Below, in pieces: positions 35,408-44,874 of a stretch of DNA of 64,000 bases. The position numbers and the translations under genes are program-made. Under the pieces are notes generated by a model. That model was not told where the DNA came from, made no database searches, and saw only the letters and a program-made list of their open reading frames with translations. The DNA comes from Jiangellales bacterium (lineage in GTDB: Bacteria > Actinomycetota > Actinomycetes > Jiangellales > Jiangellaceae): the NCBI GenBank assembly GCA_030447955.1, contig JAUJNY010000001.1:761485-825484 (forward strand), written 5' to 3'. How positions within the stretch are numbered: the first letter of the stretch is position 1; each line of letters starts with the position of its first letter.

Positions 35408-36613
35408 ATGGCGCACGTGCGAGAGCTGCAACGCAAGAACGGATTGGCGGCCTATGAGGTGCGCTGCCGACAGGCCGGTCGCTTCAAGCAGCGCACGTTC
35501 CAGGTCAAGCGCGACGCCCAGCGTTTCGCGCTGCGCGTAGAGGACGAAGTCGATCGGGGCAACTCCACCGACATCTACGTCCGACGCTCGAAGACGGTGC
35601 GTGAGGTTGTGGAGGCCTCGATGCGGGCCAGTACCGACAAGCTGAAGCCGAAGACGGTCGCGGGATACGAGCAGGCCTATCGGCTCCACGTCCTCCCGGT
35701 GTTTGGTGCTCGCCGCATCACGTCAATCACGAGCCAGGAGGTCGAGCGCTGGGTTGGAGACCTGTCGGCCAAGGGCCTTAGCCCGGCTTCGGTGGGCGGG
35801 ACGTTTGTCGCGCTGAACAAGGTGTTCCGCTACGCCCAGCGGCACGACCTCGTCGCGAAAAATCCATGCACCGGAACCGAGCTGCCGCGCCGCGAGGCCC
35901 AGGAGATGCGCTGCCCTGCACCGACTCAGGTCGAGGCGCTGGCCGCAGAGCTCGACGCCTTCGCGCCATACGGCTTGCTGGTGCGCTTTGCCGCCTACAC
36001 CGGGCTGCGCGCGGGGGAACTGGCCGGTCTACAAGTGCGCGACGTCAACCTCCTGCGCAAGACCGTGCGGGTGGAGCGCACCCTGCAACGCACCAAGGGC
36101 GGATGGAGTCTTACCTCGCCCAAATCCGAGCGCTCCACCCGGACTGTGCCCCTACGCGACGCGCTGGTGCTCGCGATGCAGGAGTACCTGTCCACCCATC
36201 CCCGCCGTAGCGAACCCGACGCCCAATTGTGGCCGGGCCGCGTCCAAGGTGGACACGGCGCCAACAAGTCGGCGCTCGATTACTCACGCCCCCTGGACCA
36301 CCAGAGCTTCTACCGCTACTACTTCAAGCCCGCACTACGGCGGGCTGGGTTACCGTCTGTGCAGTTCCACGACCTGCGGCACTCGTACGCGTCGATCATG
36401 GCTGCGGCTGGCGTGGACATCTACAAGGTGTCGCGGTGGATGGGCCACGTCGGCATCAGTACCACCGACGCCATCTACACCCACCTCTTCCACACCGACT
36501 ACGGCGCTGACATGGCGCGGCTGGACGCATACGTGATGATCACTGGTGATTTGCCTCGCGCTAGTCCGTCAATCGGGCTGGCGGCGAGACGTCAGGCCAA
36601 CAGGAACTCCTGA
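35408..36613 (+). CDS. int: Tyrosine integrase of the tRNA-Lys element
   Basis: 401 residues. An N-terminal arm-binding beta domain (YEVRCRQAGRFKQRTFQVKR), a core-binding SAM-like domain, then the catalytic set Arg201 (TGLRAGEL), Lys239, His321 and Arg324 (HDLRHSYAS), His347 (WMGHVGI) and Tyr357 (AIYTHLF). All are present, so it should be active. It probably recombines the 44-bp repeats. ATG one base after the previous stop. Its 3' end overlaps the cargo gene by 22 bases, tail to tail. Confidence 0.95.
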   Translation: MAHVRELQRKNGLAAYEVRCRQAGRFKQRTFQVKRDAQRFALRVEDEVDRGNSTDIYVRRSKTVREVVEASMRASTDKLKPKTVAGYEQAYRLHVLPVFGARRITSITSQEVERWVGDLSAKGLSPASVGGTFVALNKVFRYAQRHDLVAKNPCTGTELPRREAQEMRCPAPTQVEALAAELDAFAPYGLLVRFAAYTGLRAGELAGLQVRDVNLLRKTVRVERTLQRTKGGWSLTSPKSERSTRTVPLRDALVLAMQEYLSTHPRRSEPDAQLWPGRVQGGHGANKSALDYSRPLDHQSFYRYYFKPALRRAGLPSVQFHDLRHSYASIMAAAGVDIYKVSRWMGHVGISTTDAIYTHLFHTDYGADMARLDAYVMITGDLPRASPSIGLAARRQANRNS

Positions 36614-38244
36614 AGTTCGGAGAACGCTGAAACCGGACGTAAGCCGTCCAAGACCCGCGGTTCGAGTAAGTCGAAGAAGACAAAGTGTGGCGCGGTCGTG
36701 AGGACCAGTGGGACGAACCGCTGGACCGCGGAGAAATCATAGTTTTTCCCCCTCGGGAAACGCTGAAGTGATTCCACAATCGTCTGCCATTTTGCCACCG
36801 CCCGCTCAAGCGTCGTTCGCGTGCCCCGAGTGGCCCGAAATTCGCCTTGGAATGCTCCTGGCAGCGCTAGGCTCTTGCAGTCAATAAAAATCCCCACACC
36901 ATCGTTGAAGGCGAACGAATCCAGATCGGTTAGGTTACTCCCATCAGGAATTCGCAGCGTTCGACCCACGAAGGCTCTCATCGGCCCGGGAGGCGCCCAA
37001 GGGGAAGCGTCGATCATGGATTGTGTTATCTTCTCCAGGTCATCAGCCCGGACGTTCGCGGCTGGCCCGCCCGGTGATTCAGGTGACAAGGCATAGACGG
37101 CGGCTGCTGCGTTCGTAACGGGATCGAACACCAAGTCATCGTCGGGAGCCACCCTCAACCCCGCACCCATCATCCATCTGCCAGGGGAAGGCGTAGCGAG
37201 GCAGCTGTCGATGATGTCTTGAGGATCTATAGAAGTGATCCTTACGTCGGGGAAAAGTGCACCGAACTCGTCCGCTGCGTCCGTCGCCTGGAGTGCCGCC
37301 AAGCCACCAGCCAAGACCGCCCGAGACATTGTCACGTACCCGAAGCGGCTCAAGTACGCCTGGGCTTCCACATTACTCCTCAGCAGCGGGGCAAGACAGT
37401 GCTGTAACATGAGTCGATACGGTAAGTCTTTTGACGCCCAGCTATAGCCCTTCATGAGAACGGGAATACGCAAGGTGACCCTGGTCAGGCGAAAGGACCA
37501 GTCATACACCGGAACCCCGCCGAACTGCAACGGAGTGTCACTAGCGTGCTCATATGACTCGTAGGGGCGTGGCTCGAGCATAAGCAATGTATTGATGATG
37601 GTCCCGCCGGATTCAATGTCAGCGGCAGTACCAATGGTGCCTGAGAGCCAATTGATGGGGTTTGCCTTCTGCAAGCGCTCGTCATGGACACGGAGTGCCT
37701 TCGTCCTGCGATCACTCTCCACGGTCGATGGCCACGCATCGCTGTGGAATAGAAGTGGCACCCCTTTAGTAGCATGGCGATGCAGGACCTGGGCATTCTC
37801 TACGGCTCGAGAAGCGAAGATGAATCTAAGCACGTAAGGCGTAGGAATTGCCCATGCAGGGATCGGTGAGCTTCGGTCCGCTGCGCCGATTGAGGAGAGC
37901 GCTTCGACGATTCTTCTTCGCCCATGTATAGAGCCTTCGATCCTGAACTCGCCCCCACCAAAGGCTTCGATCGGCATCGAACGTAGGTAATGAAGCCAGG
38001 CGTGGGCCGGATACTTACCCGCTAGAGCGATAGCCTTTGTTGTTAGGGCTTCGACAGCGAGAGCTAAAAGATCGGAGGCTTTTGCTCCTTCCATCTGGGC
38101 TGACCCAGTGACCGGCAGCTGCGGGCGCATGGCACCCAGGGCCAACTGCATGCCTTCTGATCGCTGACGCGCATCCATCTGCAGCAGAAAGTGATATGCC
38201 TCTAAGTGAACGCTCGCAAGTCTTTCATCCACGCTAACTACCAC
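36592..38244 (-). CDS. 550-residue cargo protein with C-terminal PD-(D/E)xK-like domain, unknown family
   Basis: GTG at 38244 after GGGGAGGGGG. The first ~400 residues read as mainly helical with no motif I recognise (FLLQMDARQRSEGMQLALGA; AHAWLHYLRSMPIEAFGGGE). From about 430, SNLTDLDSFAFNDGVGIF and FIDCKSLALPG give Asp440/Asp442 and the Asp455-x-Lys457 pair of a PD-(D/E)xK nuclease, then an Arg-rich helix (RATRGTRTTLERAVAKW). The base composition is visibly less GC-rich than elsewhere. It is the only large gene that is not mobility-related, so it is the probable cargo, possibly defence. Confidence 0.85.
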   Translation of the reverse strand: MVVSVDERLASVHLEAYHFLLQMDARQRSEGMQLALGAMRPQLPVTGSAQMEGAKASDLLALAVEALTTKAIALAGKYPAHAWLHYLRSMPIEAFGGGEFRIEGSIHGRRRIVEALSSIGAADRSSPIPAWAIPTPYVLRFIFASRAVENAQVLHRHATKGVPLLFHSDAWPSTVESDRRTKALRVHDERLQKANPINWLSGTIGTAADIESGGTIINTLLMLEPRPYESYEHASDTPLQFGGVPVYDWSFRLTRVTLRIPVLMKGYSWASKDLPYRLMLQHCLAPLLRSNVEAQAYLSRFGYVTMSRAVLAGGLAALQATDAADEFGALFPDVRITSIDPQDIIDSCLATPSPGRWMMGAGLRVAPDDDLVFDPVTNAAAAVYALSPESPGGPAANVRADDLEKITQSMIDASPWAPPGPMRAFVGRTLRIPDGSNLTDLDSFAFNDGVGIFIDCKSLALPGAFQGEFRATRGTRTTLERAVAKWQTIVESLQRFPRGKNYDFSAVQRFVPLVLTTAPHFVFFDLLEPRVLDGLRPVSAFSELQEFLLA

Positions 38245-38541
38245 TGCGTCCCCCTCCCCGAGCTGATTGCACCATCCTTCGACGGCCCAGAGCCTTGGTC
38301 AAGCTGGATTCGACGGATGGGTGCAGGCCGGGCTCGTGAGTCTGGGCGGGCGAGGGGTCCAACTTGCCCGCGCGAACCGAGAAGCCCGATGAGCTCCATC
38401 AAAGCCCTGTGACGCTGCTTGGGGTCGCCCGCTTGGCGGTCCTCGCCGGCCTGGGGGGGGCCGGAGGGTTGCGGAGGGGCTGCTCTGAGCGGCCAACCCG
38501 TCGGAGCACCAGGAGTCAGGCCGTCTACCTGGGCTTTCACA
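38245..38541. other. Noncoding arm between cargo gene and right attachment site
   Basis: About 300 bases with no convincing gene. A CGGCCTGGGGGGGGCCGG stem is at roughly 38449-38464. This should hold the cargo promoter (near 38255-38290) and integrase arm sites, but I see no clear repeat set. Confidence 0.4.
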
Positions 38542-38616
<75 letters not shown>

Positions 38617-38822
38617 GAACGACCGGTGACAGTACCACCGCAGTCCGGTGACTTCAGTCCGGCCGAAGCGGCGTCCGCCCTGCGCCGTCCGCCTCCGCTG
38701 GGTGCCCGAGCGTGCTGAGCGGCTCTGGTCAGAGCCCCTCCGTGCGGGTTACGTTGTAGAGGTCTGCCGGGTACAGCACCGCAACCGCCGGCGGTTTCGA
38801 GCGTACGACGGGGGACCGTGGG

Positions 38823-40169
38823 ATGAGACTTCGAGTGGCCGCAGTGACGGCAGCCCTCCTCACCGCAAGTGCGGCGGGGGTCGGGATCTCGCAGGCCCAC
38901 GGCCCTGATCACGAGCGCGCCGAGCCGTCGCCGACGCAACAGCGGCTGGACTTCGCGGAGATCGCCGCGGCAGCTGCTGGCCGCAGCACCGCAGGTCCCT
39001 CGAAATTCGCCCGCTGCGTCAACGGGATGGCCGCCGAGACGTACCCGTGCAAGCGGGTGACGATGCTCAGTCGGGTCGGCCTGCACCGGCTCGGGCTCAG
39101 CTTTGCTAACGACATGTGGGGATGGACCGACCGGAAGACCGGCAAGGACTACGCCATTGTCGGTGGCATCGAAGGGACCACCTTCGTTGACATCAGCAGG
39201 CCACGGCATCCGGACGTGATCGGCAAGCTGCCGTCCCACACCTACCTGGGCAACGAGTACTGGCGGGACATCAAGGTGCGCGGCACCTACGCGTACGTCG
39301 TCTCCGAGCACACTCAGCACGGCATGCAGGTCTTCGACCTCCGCGAGCTCCGCGGGGTTCGCGGCACGCCGTCAACTACCACGGCCCCGATCACCCTCCC
39401 CGAGGCCGCGCACTACGACCGGTTCAACGACGCTCACAACCTGGCGATCAACCGGCGCTCCGGCTACGCCTACGTGGTCGGCAGCGACACCTGTCGCGGC
39501 GGGTTGCACATGGTGGACATCTCGACCCCGGAGCAGCCGAGGTTCGCCGGGTGCTGGTCGAATGACGGCTATTTCCACGACACCCGGTGCGTCAACTACC
39601 ACGGCCCCGATCCCGACTACGCCGGGCGGGAGATCTGTGTCAGCGCCAACGCCAACTTCACGCGGCACGGGTACGACAGCAGCGTCTCGATCGTCGACGT
39701 GACGGACAAGGCCAACCCGGTACGCGTCGCCAACGTCAGCTACCCGCGGAGCGGCTACAGCCACCATGGCTGGCTCACCCCGGGTCATCGCTACTACCTG
39801 CACGGGGACGAGTTCGACGAGCAGACGTACGGCATCAACACGCGGACGCGCATCTGGGACATGCGCGACCTGGACGCACCGCGGCTCATCGGTCACTACG
39901 ACTACGGCACCCGGTCGGTCGACCACAACCTCTACATCGAGGGCGACCGGGCGTACGCGTCGAACTACACCTCCGGGCTACGGGTCCTCGACACCAGCCG
40001 GGTAGCCAAAGGCGAGCTCCGCGAGGTCGGCTTCTTCGACGTGCGACCAGAGAACAACCGCCCCGTCTACAAGGGCACCTGGAGCAACTTCCCGTTCTTC
40101 TCACGGGAACGGATCGTCGGCGTCACCAGCATGGACCGCGGCCTGTTCGTGCTGCGCCCGCACCGCTGA
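38823..40169 (+). CDS. Secreted choice-of-anchor-B/LVIVD-repeat protein
   Basis: 448 residues. Signal peptide RLRVAAVTAALLTASAAGVG. Repeats of VDISxPxxPxxxG type are seen: TTFVDISRPRHPDVIGKLPS, LHMVDISTPEQPRFAGCWS, SIVDVTDKANPVRVANV. AHNLAINRRSGYAYVVGSDT and SHHGWLTPGHRYYLHGDE are typical of the choice-of-anchor-B group. It folds as a beta-propeller outside the cell. Function unknown. ATG at 38823. Confidence 0.88.
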   Translation: MRLRVAAVTAALLTASAAGVGISQAHGPDHERAEPSPTQQRLDFAEIAAAAAGRSTAGPSKFARCVNGMAAETYPCKRVTMLSRVGLHRLGLSFANDMWGWTDRKTGKDYAIVGGIEGTTFVDISRPRHPDVIGKLPSHTYLGNEYWRDIKVRGTYAYVVSEHTQHGMQVFDLRELRGVRGTPSTTTAPITLPEAAHYDRFNDAHNLAINRRSGYAYVVGSDTCRGGLHMVDISTPEQPRFAGCWSNDGYFHDTRCVNYHGPDPDYAGREICVSANANFTRHGYDSSVSIVDVTDKANPVRVANVSYPRSGYSHHGWLTPGHRYYLHGDEFDEQTYGINTRTRIWDMRDLDAPRLIGHYDYGTRSVDHNLYIEGDRAYASNYTSGLRVLDTSRVAKGELREVGFFDVRPENNRPVYKGTWSNFPFFSRERIVGVTSMDRGLFVLRPHR

Positions 40170-40369
40170 CCTGTCGGCCGGCTGTGGGCCCGCTCAGGCA
40201 TCGAGGCGTTCGCTGAGCGTAGAGACCGAAGGCCGGGTCGGCCGGTGAGGGCAGCAACGGCCGTGCCACGCCTAGGGCGCGTGTCAAGGGCACCCGCCAG
40301 CGGACGCCATCCCGAGGTGACAAGGCCCGCAGCCAGTGGGCGCCAGGTGGCAGTCGAGGGGGTAAGGGA

Positions 40370-40779
40370 GTGAGCGAAGGACGCCTTCCGCCGTGCACCT
40401 CGACGTCGGCGATCAGGGGAGAAGTAGCCGGGCGGCAAGCGTTCCTCGTCGTCCGGCAGCTCCAGTTCGGGCAAGCCGAAGAGCAGCTGGCGCACCGGCT
40501 TGTGGGGGCGTGTGCGTTCTTCGGGCAACCGCTGAACCCGGACCCGCCACCGCCTCCGCAGGAGAGCCCGTCCCCGACCCCGCCACCGCCTCCGCAGGAG
40601 AGCCCGTCCCCGACCCCGCAATCGGGCGCCGGCTGCGACCCGTCCTACGCGGGCATCTGCATCCCGGCCTACCCCTTGACCTCGACTGTCCTGACATCCC
40701 CGAGACAGGCTTCGCGGTCAAGGGCGACGACCCGCATGGCTTCGACGGTGACGGCAACGGCATCGGCTGCGAGTCCTGA
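40370..40779 (+). pseudogene. Excalibur-domain protein, frameshifted as read
   Basis: From GTG 40370 one frame gives a helical part, a Pro repeat and GCDPSYAGICIPAYPL. The following frame gives DLDCPDIPETGFAVKGDDP and HGFDGDGNGIGCES, the DxDxDGxGCE Ca-binding excalibur motif. Adding one C to the CCCC run at 40672-40675 joins them into one protein. The segment QFGQAEEQLAHRLVGACAF resembles the end of a thermonuclease-like domain, so the N-terminal part may also have been lost. No signal peptide is visible. Confidence 0.65.
40543..40617 (+). repeat. Tandem 36-bp repeat, two copies
   Basis: Two identical 36-base units code for PPPPPQESPSPT twice, a Pro linker in the excalibur gene. Such repeats gain and lose copies easily. 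Confidence 0.85.
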
Positions 40780-40787
40780 GCCGTGCT

Positions 40788-41174
40788 ATGACTGACCGCA
40801 GCGACGCGGGCGATAAAGAACACATCTCCCCTGAAAGGCTCGCCGCCAAGGATGTCCCAATCGCCACGGGGAGCTGGGAGGTCGGTCATCCATCACACGC
40901 GGCTGCGCGAGTAGGCGTTCTGGTTCAGGGGCCACGCGGATGCCCGCAAATTGGCACGGACCCCATCGTGTGGCCAGCCGGCTACAGTGCGCGGCTCGAT
41001 GGCGGAGGCCGACTCGAGCTGCTGGACTCAGCCAATAACGTCGTCGCCCGCGAGGGAGACACGGTTCAAGTCGGCGGCGGCATGGCGTCTGAGTCGGTCA
41101 AACCTAGCCTGCCGTGCGTGTCGACACCGGCCTTCGTCGTCAACTCCGATGTAACGGTGACGAAGAAACGGTAG
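40788..41174 (+). CDS. Hypothetical protein
   Basis: 128 residues from ATG at 40788. No signal peptide. The middle reads VGVLVQGPRGCPQIGTDPIV, and then WPAGYSARLDGGGRLELLDS and NNVVAREGDTVQVGGG. This beta-rich pattern recurs in exported actinomycete proteins, so a lost or unrecognised upstream signal is possible. It ends just before tRNA-His. Confidence 0.6.
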   Translation: MTDRSDAGDKEHISPERLAAKDVPIATGSWEVGHPSHAAARVGVLVQGPRGCPQIGTDPIVWPAGYSARLDGGGRLELLDSANNVVAREGDTVQVGGGMASESVKPSLPCVSTPAFVVNSDVTVTKKR

Positions 41175-41200
41175 GCGCGACCCTGCGGCAGGTGAGAGTG

Positions 41201-41274
41201 GGGTGAGTGACGGGACTCGAACCCGCGGCCCCTTGGACCACAACCAAGTGCTCTACCGACTGAGCTACACCCAC
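41201..41274 (-). tRNA. tRNA-His (GUG)
   Basis: 74 bases including the extra 5' G(-1), which faces C at the 3' end, a hallmark of tRNA-His. Anticodon GTG in the loop TTGTGGT; T-arm GGTTCGAGTCC. Confidence 0.95.
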
Positions 41275-41329
41275 CAGGGCCGCACACCCGGGGGCGACGG
41301 CGGCCAGAAGTGTAGTAGGTGACCGATCC

Positions 41330-41950
41330 TCAGCCCCCTGCCGCGGCCGGGGGCTCGACCGGGGCGAAGCGCTGGGCCACCGCGCGGGCCTCCTCCGTGC
41401 TCGGACCGGGCAGCGGCACGAACACCGTCTCCCGGTAGTAGCGCAGCTCGTCGATGGAGTCGCGGATGTCACCGAGCGCACGATGGTTGCCGGCCTTGAC
41501 CGGGGCTGCGTAGTACACCCGCGGGTACCAGCGCCGGACCAGCTCCTTGATCGAGGACACGTCGACGATCCGGTAGTGCAGCCAGCTCTCCAGCTCGGGC
41601 ATGTCACGGGCGAGGAACGCCCGGTCGGTGGCCACGGAGTTGCCGGCCAGCGGCACCTTGCGCGGCTCGGGCGCGTGCTGGCGGACGTACGCGAGCACCT
41701 GCTCCTGCGCGTCGGCCAGCGCCACCCCGCCCGCTAACAGCGGCAGCAGTCCGGACGCGGTGTGCATCTTGCGGACCACGTCGAGCATGCGCTGTACGGC
41801 GCCCTCCGGCGGCTGGATCACCAGGTCGACGCCGTCGCCGAGCACGTTGAGCTCGTAGTCGGTCACGAGGACCGCGACCTCGACGAGCGCGTCGACGCTC
41901 AGGTCGAGGCCGGTCATCTCGCAGTCGATCCAGACCAGCCGGTCATTCAC
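41330..41950 (-). CDS. orn: Oligoribonuclease
   Basis: 206 residues. Degrades 2-5 nt RNAs, including pGpG. The DEDD residues are in [21 protein letters not shown] and [20 protein letters not shown] and [11 protein letters not shown] are typical. GTG start at 41950. Lies between tRNA-His and tRNA-Arg. Confidence 0.95.
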   Translation of the reverse strand: MNDRLVWIDCEMTGLDLSVDALVEVAVLVTDYELNVLGDGVDLVIQPPEGAVQRMLDVVRKMHTASGLLPLLAGGVALADAQEQVLAYVRQHAPEPRKVPLAGNSVATDRAFLARDMPELESWLHYRIVDVSSIKELVRRWYPRVYYAAPVKAGNHRALGDIRDSIDELRYYRETVFVPLPGPSTEEARAVAQRFAPVEPPAAAGG

Positions 41951-41975
41951 GTCCTCACCCTACGGGCGGCAGTGG

Positions 41976-42048
41976 CGCGCCCGGAGGGAGTCGAACCCCC
42001 GACCAAGTGCTTAGAAGGCACCTGCTCTATCCGCTGAGCTACGGGCGC
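41976..42048 (-). tRNA. tRNA-Arg (UCU)
   Basis: 73 bases. Acceptor GCGCCCG/CGGGCGC; anticodon loop CTTCTAA with TCT; T-arm GGTTCGACTCC. Confidence 0.93.
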
Positions 42049-42230
42049 TGGACGTGCGGAGCTGCGGGTGGAAAACCGCTACGCGATGGCCTGGCCCCGC
42101 GGTCGGGCCGCGGCGGTGAGTCTAGGGGCTGAGCGCGCGGCGCCGCCGTAGCCCGCATGGCGCCCCGCGACACGGTGGTGACCGTACGGTCATCGACTGA
42201 CCCACCGCACCGACTGGAGGGAGACCCGCA

Positions 42231-43352
42231 GTGCGCGCGCGCGACCTCGGAGTCATCGTCGGATCCGGAACCCCCGGACCGCTCAACTCAATCACCGACG
42301 TGTCGGGAGTTCTGGTGGGCCACTGCACGATCGTCGCGGGCAGCGGACAGCTGGTACGGGGTCAGGGGCCGGTGCGGACGGGTGTAACGGTCGTGCTGCC
42401 CCACGCGGACGGCATCTGGACCGAGCAGCTGTACGCGGGCTGCCACACCCTGAACGGCAACGGTGAGATGACCGGTCTGGCATGGGTCCGCGAGGGTGGG
42501 ACGCTGATGTCGCCGGTCGGACTCACCAACACCCACAGCGTAGGTGTCGTACGTGACGCGCTCGTGGGGATCGAGGTGGAGCAGCGCGGCCCGACGGAGA
42601 TCGACTGGGCGTTGCCCGTCGTCGGCGAGACCTGGGACGGCCTGCTCAGCGACTGCAACGGGTTCCACGTGCGGGCCGAACACGTGCGTGCGGCTGTCGC
42701 CGCTGCCTCCGGCGGGACGGTGGACGAGGGCAACGTCGGGGCAGGCACCGGCATGGTGTGTCACGGGTTCAAGGGCGGCATCGGCACCGCCTCCCGGGTC
42801 AGCGACGGCGGTGCCTACACCGTGGGCGTCCTCGTGCAGGCCAACCACGGCGTCCGCGCCCGGCTGGCGGTCAACGGGGCGCCGGTGGGCATGGTCGTCG
42901 ACCCAGTGGCCGTCCCGTTGCCTGCCGCGCCTGAGTCGTCCACCGTCGCGGAGGGCCGTGGGTCGGTGATCGGGATCGTCGCAACCGACGCGCCGCTGCT
43001 GCCGCATCAGTGCCGGCGGCTGGCTCAGCGGGCGAGCCTCGGGATCGCGCGTACCGGTGGCGCGGGGGAGCACAGCAGCGGCGACCTGTTCCTCGCATTC
43101 GCCACCGGCAACAGGATCGCTGCCAGCACCTACGGCTCGCCGCCCCCACGCGTCCAGGAGCTGCAGGCGCTGTCCGACGCCTTCATCGACCCGTTGTTCC
43201 ACGCCACGATCGAGGCCACCGAGGAGGCAGTCGTCAACGCTCTGGTCGCGGCGGAGACGATGACCGGCCGCGACGGGATCACCGCGCACGCCCTGCCGCC
43301 TGACCTGCTGGTCAACGCCCTGGACAGGTACGGCCGCCGGGCAGCCAGCTGA
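42231..43352 (+). CDS. P1-family aminopeptidase/esterase (DmpA type)
   Basis: 373 residues. An N-terminal nucleophile enzyme that cleaves itself before its catalytic Ser. ITDVSGVLVGHCTIV, GNVGAGTGMVCHGFKGGIGT, YTVGVLVQANHG and the cleavage site GRGSVIGIVATDAPLLP (Gly-Ser) match DmpA. Substrates of the family include D-amino-acid and beta-amino peptides. GTG at 42231 after GGAGGGA. Confidence 0.93.
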   Translation: MRARDLGVIVGSGTPGPLNSITDVSGVLVGHCTIVAGSGQLVRGQGPVRTGVTVVLPHADGIWTEQLYAGCHTLNGNGEMTGLAWVREGGTLMSPVGLTNTHSVGVVRDALVGIEVEQRGPTEIDWALPVVGETWDGLLSDCNGFHVRAEHVRAAVAAASGGTVDEGNVGAGTGMVCHGFKGGIGTASRVSDGGAYTVGVLVQANHGVRARLAVNGAPVGMVVDPVAVPLPAAPESSTVAEGRGSVIGIVATDAPLLPHQCRRLAQRASLGIARTGGAGEHSSGDLFLAFATGNRIAASTYGSPPPRVQELQALSDAFIDPLFHATIEATEEAVVNALVAAETMTGRDGITAHALPPDLLVNALDRYGRRAAS

Positions 43353-43378
43353 CGGCGGGCGTGACTCCCAGCGGTTCC

Positions 43379-44874
43379 TCAGTCGTTGCGCGGAAAGCCG
43401 AGGTCGATGCCGCGGTGGCTGGGGTCGGGCCAGCGACTCGTGACGGCCTTGGTACGGGTGAAGAACGAGATGGCGTCGGGCCCATAGGCGTTGATGTCGC
43501 CGAACAGCGAGTGCTTCCACCCGCCGAAGGAGTAGTACGCCACCGGCACCGGGATCGGCACGTTGATGCCGACCATGCCGACCTCGACCTCGTTCTGGTA
43601 GCGGCGCGCCGCTCCACCGTCGTTGGTGAAGATCGCGGTGCCATTGCCGTACGGGTTGGCGTTGACGAGGGCGAGCGCCTCCTCGTACGAGGACGCCCGT
43701 ACGACCGACAGCACCGGTCCGAAGATCTCGTCGGTGTAGATCGACATGTGGTCCTCGACCCGGTCGAAGAGGGTGGGCCCGAGCCAGAAGCCGTCGGCGT
43801 CGCCGCGAGCCTGGACGTGGCGGCCGTCGACGACGAGCGCGGCGCCCTCGTTCACGCCCGCGTCGATGTACCCGGCGACCCGGTCGCGGTGCGCCGCCGT
43901 CACCAGCGGACCCATGTCGCAGCCCCGCCGGCCATCGCCCACGGAGAGGTCGCTGATGCGGTCGCGGATGAGCTCGACCAGGGCGTCGGCAATCCGCTCA
44001 ACCGCCACGACCACGCTGATGGCCATGCAGCGTTCACCGGCGGAGCCGAATCCCGCGTTGACAGCGGCGTCTGCGGCGGCATCCAGGTCGGCGTCGGGCA
44101 GTACGACCATGTGGTTCTTGGCGCCCCCAAGGGCTTGCACCCGCTTGCCGTGGGCGCTGGCGGTCTCATAGACGTGTTGTGCGATCGGTGTGGATCCGAC
44201 GAACGACACCGAGTTGACATCCGGATGGGTGAGCAGCGCGTCGACGGCGACCTTGTCGCCCTGGACGACGTTGAACACGCCTTCGGGCAGGCCCGCCTGC
44301 GCCCAGAGATCGGCGATGAGCAGGGCGGTCGAAGGGTCCTTCTCGCTGGGCTTCAGCACAACGGTGTTGCCGCAGGCGATCGACAGCGGCACGAACCACA
44401 ACGGCACCATCGCCGGGAAGTTGAACGGCGAGATCACCGCCGTCACCCCGACGGGTTGCCGGATCGAGTAGACGTCGACACTGCTCGCGGCGTTCTCGGT
44501 GTGGCCGCCCTTGAGCAGGTGCGGGATCCCACAGGCGAACTCGACGACCTCCAGGCCGCGTTGAACCTCACCGGCCGCGTCGGAGAGCACCTTGCCGTGC
44601 TCGGCGGTGATGACGCCGGCGATGTCGGGCGCCCGCTGGGCAAGCAGCTGGCGGAGCTCGAACAACACGGCGGACCGCTTGGCCAAGGACGTGTCGCGCC
44701 ATCCGGGAAGGCGCGCCGGGCCGCGGCGACCGCCTCGTCGACGTCCGCCGGCGCCGCGAAGTCGACCCTGCCGGTGATCTGCCCGGTGGCGGGATCGAAG
44801 ACCTCCCCGGTGCGCTCGGCGGTGCCGGACCACGCCTTGCCCTCGATCCAGTGCGTGATGCGTGTCGGGGTCAT
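43379..44874 (-). pseudogene. mmsA: Methylmalonate-semialdehyde dehydrogenase (acylating), frameshifted as read
   Basis: From ATG 44874 the frame gives THWIEGKAWSGTAERTGEVF and DVDEAVAAARRAFP, then breaks. The rest (GWRDTSLAKRSAVLFELRQL on to VTSRWPDPSHRG) lies in the next frame with all ALDH marks: ISPFNFPAMVPLWF, KPSEKDPSTA, FGSAGERCMAISV with the catalytic Cys. One extra G in the GGG run at 44705-44707 restores it. About 497 residues intact. It acts in valine and pyrimidine breakdown. A sequencing error is as likely as a true mutation. Confidence 0.85.

Noticed and set aside
38449-38464. GC stem upstream of the right attachment site as a terminator
   Set aside because: The pairing is short and mostly a G-run against CC, with no tract of T after it.
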